64,000 nucleotides of DNA from Bubalus kerabau (Eukaryota; Chordata; Mammalia; Artiodactyla; Bovidae): assembly GCF_029407905.1 (NCBI RefSeq), contig NW_026577882.1, positions 558,001-622,000 of the forward strand, written 5' to 3'. The translations under genes and the position numbers were made by a program. Positions 58,415 to 64,000 of the stretch are shown piece by piece. Numbering within the stretch: the first letter of the stretch is position 1; each line of letters begins with the position of its first letter. The notes beneath the pieces are model-generated. The model had not been told where the DNA came from. It saw only the letters and a program-made list of their open reading frames with translations, and made no database searches.

Positions 58415-60610
58415 AGTCATGGGAGGGACTAGGGCCTCAAGACGCATTTAAGAAGGACTCTCGAGGTCTTTCTTGGGTTGGGGTGGGAAACACTCGTTTC
58501 CCTCGACCTCTACCGGGGACCTTAGGGAACTTCCCAGGTGCCTCTGAGAGGTGAGGGATGCTGAGGAATTAGAGGGGCCTCTCGGGACTCCACTAGGTTT
58601 GACGAAATGAAAGAGGGCCTCATCTCGATTGGAGGCAGGAACCTCAGCTTCCTCTCCATTTCTGACTCCGACCGCAGGGTCCCTGCAGGGTTGGGACAGG
58701 AGAGTCAGGCCTCATCTTGTCTGAGTAATGGAACTCTGCTTGCCTCTCGAGTCGTTCAGTGGGTCTCAGGCCCCTTGTCGAGCTGTGTGTGGAACCTGCG
58801 GGTGTTTCCAGAAGATGCACGGGGGTGTCATTGCCCCTTCATTTTGTGCCTTCCCCCACAGGGTTGCCTTCAAAGAGGTGTCCGGGTATCGGGTTCATTT
58901 CAAGAGCGGACGGGGAAATCGGGGTCGTTCGGCATGTGGCACAACACACGTGGCTCATCTCGAATTTCCTCGTGAGACCAGCATCATCCTGAGGTGCGCC
59001 GGGAAGGCCGGGAACACCTTCCACACAAAGCACGGGAATCGAATCTCCTGTCGCGATCAGGAGGGGAGATGGGGCTCAGATGAAGTGGGGCCGGGACTCT
59101 AGGTGTTCCACTCGAGGGAACCCGGCGTTTCAGGGAACTTTAGGGGTCGCATCAAGGGAGCCAAGTACCGTTTCCCACTTCAGGACGGAACATGGGACTT
59201 CCCTGGAGATGCTGTAGCGGGCAAGGGCCTCATCCTGTGAAGACGTTGGAACCACGTCATTTTTCTCGAGTTGCGTCTGGATTCTCGAAAACGACGGGGA
59301 TTACAGGCTTCCTCTTGGGTTGGCCCTGGGAAGCCCAATCTTCCCCTGGAGTTGCGAGGGAAAGCTGGGGGTTCTGCTCGAGTCACTACAGGGCCAAAGA
59401 GACCTCATCGAGGCGTGTGTCCAGGACCTAATATTCCTCTCAAGGGAAGACAGGGATCTCGGGTTTGCATTCCAGACTCCCCCGGGGAGTCAGGCCTCGC
59501 CTCGAGGGGAAGCAGAGGACTCCGCTTTCCTCTCAATTCGCGACACCTATCTCTTGGAGCCCAATGAGTGGACTCAAGGGTGTCGAGCCTCCTCTTCAGT
59601 TTGGAGAGAGGACTCGGGATTGCTCTCCAGGCCAGGCAGGAAAAGAAGGCCCTCAGCTCGCGATGACGGGGGCGTCTCATGGGTTTCCTCAGGCTGCAGC
59701 GCCCGTGGGGGTTTTCTCACGAGGCATGACGAGGACCTCAGGGAGCCTCTCGTGCGGTGCCAGGGAATTCATGTCTCCATGCGCATGGTGAGGGGGAGCT
59801 GGTCATCACTCTCGAGTCATGGGAAGCGACTAGGGCCTCAAGACGCGTTGAAGAAGGACTCTCGAGGTCTTTCTCGGGTGGCGGCGGGAAACCCTCGTTT
59901 CCCTCGACTTCTGCAGGAGACTATAGGGAACTTCCCAGGGTGCCTCTGAGAGGTGAGGGATGCTGTGGAGTTGGCGGGGCCTCTCGGGACTCTGCTGGGT
60001 TCGGCGCAATGGAAGAGGGCCTCATCTCGAGGGGAGGCAGGAACCTCAGGCTTCCTCTCCGATTCTGACTCCGACTGCACGGTCCCTGCAGTGTTGGGAC
60101 AGGAGAGTCATGCCTCGTCTTGTCTGAGGAATGGAATTCTGGTTGCCTCTCGAGTTGTTCCGGGAGTCTCAGGCCCCTTGTCGAGCTGTGTGTAGACCCT
60201 GCGGGGTTTTCCGGATGATGCACGGGGGTGTCAGTGCCCCTTCGTGTTGTGCCTTCACTCACAGGGTTGCCTTCGAAGAGGTGTCCGGGCATCAGGTTCT
60301 TATCAAGAGCGGACCGGAAAATCGGGGTTGTTCGGCACGTGGCACCTCACACATGGCTAGTCTCGAATTTCCTCCTGAAACCGGCCTCATCCTGAGGTGC
60401 ACCAGGAAGGCCGGGAACCCCTTCCAGACCACGCAGGGGAATCGACTCTCCTGTCGCGATCAGGAGGGGAGAAGGGGCTCAGATGAAGTGGTGCTGGGAC
60501 CCTCGGTGTTCCCCTCGAGGGAACCCAGCGTGTCGGCGAACTTTTGCGGTCGCATCAAGGGTGTCAATTACCATTTCGCACTTAAGGACGGAACATGGGA
60601 CTTCCCTGGA
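58415..60610. repeat. Divergent satellite I subfamily, block 3
   Basis: Diagnostic variants as in blocks 1 and 2 (ATGGGAGGGACTAGGGCCTC, ACTCGTTTCCCTCGACC, GACCTTAGGGAACTTCCCAG, GGCCCTGGGAAGCCC, CTCCTCTTCAGTTTGG). It ends abruptly at about 60610, inside a partial duplication where the major type restarts. Confidence 0.75.
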
Positions 60611-60735
60611 GACGCCGGGAACTTCGGTGTTCCCCTGGAGTGAGACCGGTATGTTGGGGAACTTTGGGGTCGCATCAAGGGTGCCAAGTAGCATTTCGAA
60701 CTTTAAGATGGAACGTGGGACTTCTCTTGAGACTC
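60489..60735. repeat. ~120-bp partial duplication at a subfamily boundary
   Basis: Two successive versions of the same ~120-bp monomer segment, from CGGTGTTCCCC (60504 and 60625) through GGGACTTCC or GGGACTTCTC plus GAGAC. The first version is of the divergent subfamily and the second of the major type. This accounts for the 1519-bp landmark spacing between 59632 and 61151. Confidence 0.85.
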
Positions 60736-63270
60736 TAGCTGGCAAGGGCCTCATATTGCGATGAAGGGGGAACCACATGGTTTTAAGACTTGAGGCTGAA
60801 TTCTCGAATTACGATGGGAAATTCAGACTTCCTCTTGTGTTGACCTTGGGAAGACCAATCTTCCATTCAAATTGTGAGGGAGAGATGGAGGTTGCTCTCG
60901 AGTCACTGTAGGGCAAAATAGACCTCATCTAGGCTTGTGTCTAGGACATAATGTTCCACTCCAGGGGCGACAGGGATCTCGGGGTTGCATTCCAAACTCA
61001 CCCGGGGAGTCAGGCCTCGTCTCGAGGGAAGCAAAGGACTCCGCTCTCCTCTCGAGTCGCACCGGGTATTTCTTGGACCCAACTGAGTGGCCTAAAGGGA
61101 GTCAATCCTCCTGTGAAGTTTGGAGAGAGGACCAGGGATTGCTCTCCAGGTCAGGCAGGAAAAGAAGGCCCCCATCTCTCCTTGACGGGGGCATCTTGTT
61201 GTTTTTCTCGAACTGCGGCGCCACTGTGGGTTTTCTCACGAGGTACGATGGGGTACTCAGGGAGCCTCTTGTGTGGTACTAGGGAAGTCAGTTTTCCTGC
61301 TTGTGGCGAGGGGAGCGCGTCCTTGCTCTGGAGACATGGTAGGGGAATCGGGCATCAAGAGACGTTGAAAAAGGACTCTCCAAGTCTTTCTCGGGTTACT
61401 TCAGGAAACTCTGGGTTCCCTCGACTTGTGCCAGTGACCTCAGGTAGCTTCTCAGGGAGCCTCTGAGAATTCAGGGATACTGTGGTGTTGGGAGGGGCCT
61501 CTCGGGACACCACTGAGTTTGGTTCAATGGAAGAGGGCCTCTTCTCTAGTTGAGGCAGGAACCTCAGGGTTCCTCTCCATTTCTGACTCCGATCGCAGGG
61601 TCCCTGAAGAGTTGGGCCAGGAGAGTAGGGCCTCGTCTTGTGTGAAGGAATGCAACTTCACTTGCCTCTAGAGTTGTTCACGGGGTGACAGTCCACATTT
61701 GGAGCTGTGAGTGGAATCGGCGGGTTTTTCCAGACGATGCATGGGGATGTCAGTGTCCCTTCGTGTTGTGCCTTCATCCACAGGGTTGCCTTCGAAGAGA
61801 TGTCCGGGCGTCAGGTTCTTATCTAGAGTGGACCGGGAATTCGGGATCTTTCAGCATGTGGCACCAACCATGAGGCTACTTTTCGAATTTCCTCATGAGA
61901 CCGGCCTCATCCGGAGGTTCGCGGGGAACGTCGGGAACCCCTTGCAGACAAAGCATGGGAATCGACCCTCCTGTCGCGATCAGGAGAGGAGAAAGGCCTC
62001 AGTTGAAGTGGTGCCGGGAACTTCAGTGTCCCCTCTAGTGAGATCGGTATATAGGGGAACTTTTGGGGTCGCATCAAGGGTGCCAAGTACTGTTTTGCAC
62101 TTCAAGATGGAATGTGAGACTTCTCTTGAGACGCTGTAGGGGGCAAGGGCCTCATCTTGCAATACAGGGAACCACGTGATTTTTCTCGAGTTGCGGCGGG
62201 TTTCTCAAATTACAACTGGAAATTCAGGCTTCCTCTTGTGTTGGCTCAGAAAGGCCAATCTTCCATTCGAGTTGCAAGGGAAAGCTAGGGGTTGCGCTTG
62301 AGTCACTGCAGGGCCAAAGAGACCTCATCTAGGCTTTTGTCCAGGACCTAAGGTTCCTCTCCAGGGGCGACAGGGATCCAGGGTTGCATTCCAGACTCAC
62401 CCTCGTAGTCAGGCCTCATCTCGAGGGGAAGCAAAGGACACCGCTCTCCTCCTGAGTATCGACGGGTATCTCTTGGAGCCCACTGAGTGACCTAAAGGGA
62501 GTCAAGCCTCCTTTGGAGTTTGGAGAGAGGATTCGGGATTGCTCTTCAGGTCATGCAGGAAAGAAGGCCCTCATTTCACCATGACAGGGGCGTCTCGTGG
62601 GTTTTCTCGAGCTGCGGCGCCAGTGTGGGGTTTCTCACGAGGTACGATGGGGAGCTCAGGGAGCCTCTCATGTGGTGCCGGGGAAGTCAGATCTTCATGC
62701 GCGTGGTGAGGGGGAGCGCGTCATTTTTCTCCAGGCATGGTAGAGGAATCGGGCATCAAGACGCGTGAAGAAGGACTCTCAAGGTTTTTCTCAGGTTATG
62801 GCAGGAAACCCTGGGTTCCCTCGACTTATGCCCGTGACCTCAGGGAGCTTCTCAGGGTGCCTCTGAGAAGTCAGGGATACTGTGCAGTTGGGAGGGGCCG
62901 CTCCGAACTCCACTGGGTTTGGTGCAGTAGAAGAGGGCCTTATCTCGAGTTGAGGCAGGAACCTCAGGGTTCCTCTCCATTTCTGAATCGGATCTCAGTG
63001 TCCATGCAGAGTTGGGACAGGAGAGTCAGGCCTCGTCTTGTGTGGAGGAATTGAACTCCTCTTGCCTCTCGAGTTGTTCATGGGGTGACAAGCCACTTGT
63101 CGATCTGTATGTGGAACTTGCGGGCTTTTCCAACGATACACGAGGGTGTCAGACCCCTTCGTTTTGTGCCTTCATCCACAGGATTGCCTTCGAAGAGGTG
63201 TCCTAGCATTGGGTTCTTATCAAGAGCAGACACGGAAATCGGGGTCTTTCGGCGTGTGGCACCAACCACA

Positions 63271-64000
63271 AGGCTACGTCTCGAATTTCCTCGTGAGACC
63301 GGCCTCATCCTGAGGTGCGCCGGGAAGGTCCGGAACCCCTTCCAGACAAAGCAGGGTAATCGACCCTCCCGTCGCGATCAGGAGGGGATAAGGGGCTCAG
63401 AACAAGCGGTGCACCGAACCTTGGTGTTCCCCTCGAGTGAGACCAGGGTGTCGGGGAACTTTTGTGATAACATCAAGGTTGCCAATTATCATTTTAAACT
63501 TCAAGATGGAACGTGGGGCTTCTCCTGAGACGCTGTAGCTGGCAAGGGCCTCATCTAGCGATGACGGGGGAACCACGTGGTTTTTCTCGAGTTGCGGCGG
63601 GATTTTCGAATTACGACGGGGAATTCAGGCTTCCCCTTGTGTTGTCCCAGGGAAGTCCATTCTTCCATTCGAGGTGTGAGGGAGAGCAGGGGGTTGCTCT
63701 CGAGTCACTTCAGGGCAAATGAGACCTCATCTATGCTTGTGTCTAGGACCTAATGTTCCTCTCCAGGGGCGGCAGGGATCTCGGGGTTGCATTCCAGACT
63801 CACCTGAGGAGTCAGGCCTGGTATATAGGGGAAGCAAAGAATTCTGCTCTCCTCTCGAGTCCCAACGGGTATCTCTTGAGCCCACAGAGTGGCCTAAAGG
63901 GAGTCAGGCCTCCTGTGGAGTTTGAAGAGAGGCCTCGAGATGCTCTCCAGGCCATGCAGGAAAAGAAGGCCTTCATCTCGCAACGACGGAGGCGTCTCGT
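63271..64000. repeat. Higher-order repeat, second copy (runs off the window)
   Basis: The partner of 56148-56877, 7123 bp downstream. To the left of 63271 the similarity falls to normal monomer-to-monomer levels. The copy is still near-identical at the window end, so its right boundary lies outside. Confidence 0.88.

Larger units (their letters stand above)
49650..64000. repeat. Bovine satellite I tandem array, right segment
   Basis: Starts mid-monomer at CCGGTGACCTTAGGGAAC. The CCATGCAGG landmark or its variant lies at about 50769, 52173, 53594, 54992, 55427, 56829, 58232, 59632, 61151, 62551 and 63952. Normal spacing is 1398-1404. Exceptions are 1421 (20-bp insertion variant), 435 (internally deleted monomer) and 1519 (partial duplication). 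The phase at 49650 is about 342 bp further along the monomer than where the left flank stopped at 28295. No coding content is credible. Confidence 0.9.

Noticed and set aside
1..64000. Possible CRISPR array, because of many short direct repeats
   Set aside because: The short repeats are degenerate satellite subrepeats without constant repeats or unique spacers, and the sequence is clearly mammalian.

Overview
The window is mammalian heterochromatin, almost certainly from cattle or a close bovine. It is built from three kinds of tandem repeat plus retroelements, and I find no intact host protein-coding gene. The assignment rests on a CpG-rich ~1.40 kb tandem satellite that I recognise as bovine satellite I (the 1.715 family), an 8 kb L1 whose ORF1 and ORF2 read as ruminant L1, two Bov-A2 SINEs and two ruminant ART2A/Bov-tA-type fragments. 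Satellite I is pericentromeric on cattle autosomes, so the segment is probably pericentromeric. The hundreds of open frames of 60-200 codons are a by-product of a GC- and CpG-rich repeat that is poor in stop codons.

Layout. 1-3303: satellite I. 3304-11453: an L1 of about 8.15 kb on the minus strand, with poly(A) at the left, disrupted ORF2 (to 7469) and ORF1 (7495-8431), and a long 5' UTR with two sets of tandem repeats. The satellite resumes in register at 11464, so this is a simple insertion. 11464-28295: twelve further satellite monomers. 28296-49649: a non-satellite composite block. Its left half (28296 to about 39819) is an alternating A/B tandem array with a period near 1.23 kb, which I cannot name, split by a 1298-bp solo retroviral LTR (30782-32079) with a perfect 6-bp target duplication. 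Its right half (39820-49649) holds two full copies and one truncated copy of a ~4.48 kb unit. Each unit starts with a CpG island made of ~120-bp subrepeats, followed by a splice-donor-like site and a canonical poly(A) signal. 49650-64000: satellite I again, out of phase with the left flank.

Within the satellite there is clear substructure. A divergent subfamily occupies three blocks. Another variant carries a ~20-bp insertion in four monomers. There is one monomer with a ~967-bp internal deletion, one ~120-bp partial duplication at a subfamily boundary, a hairpin-forming rearrangement, and a 7123-bp (five-monomer) higher-order repeat whose two ends are nearly identical.

Functionally the region is best read as a record of unequal exchange, gene conversion and retroelement insertion. 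The least explained part is the 21-kb composite block. The recurring CpG island, donor and poly(A) signal of its 4.48-kb unit, and the recurring splice-acceptor-like motif of its 1.23-kb unit, suggest amplified promoter or exon material from a transcribed locus, but no coding function is demonstrated.
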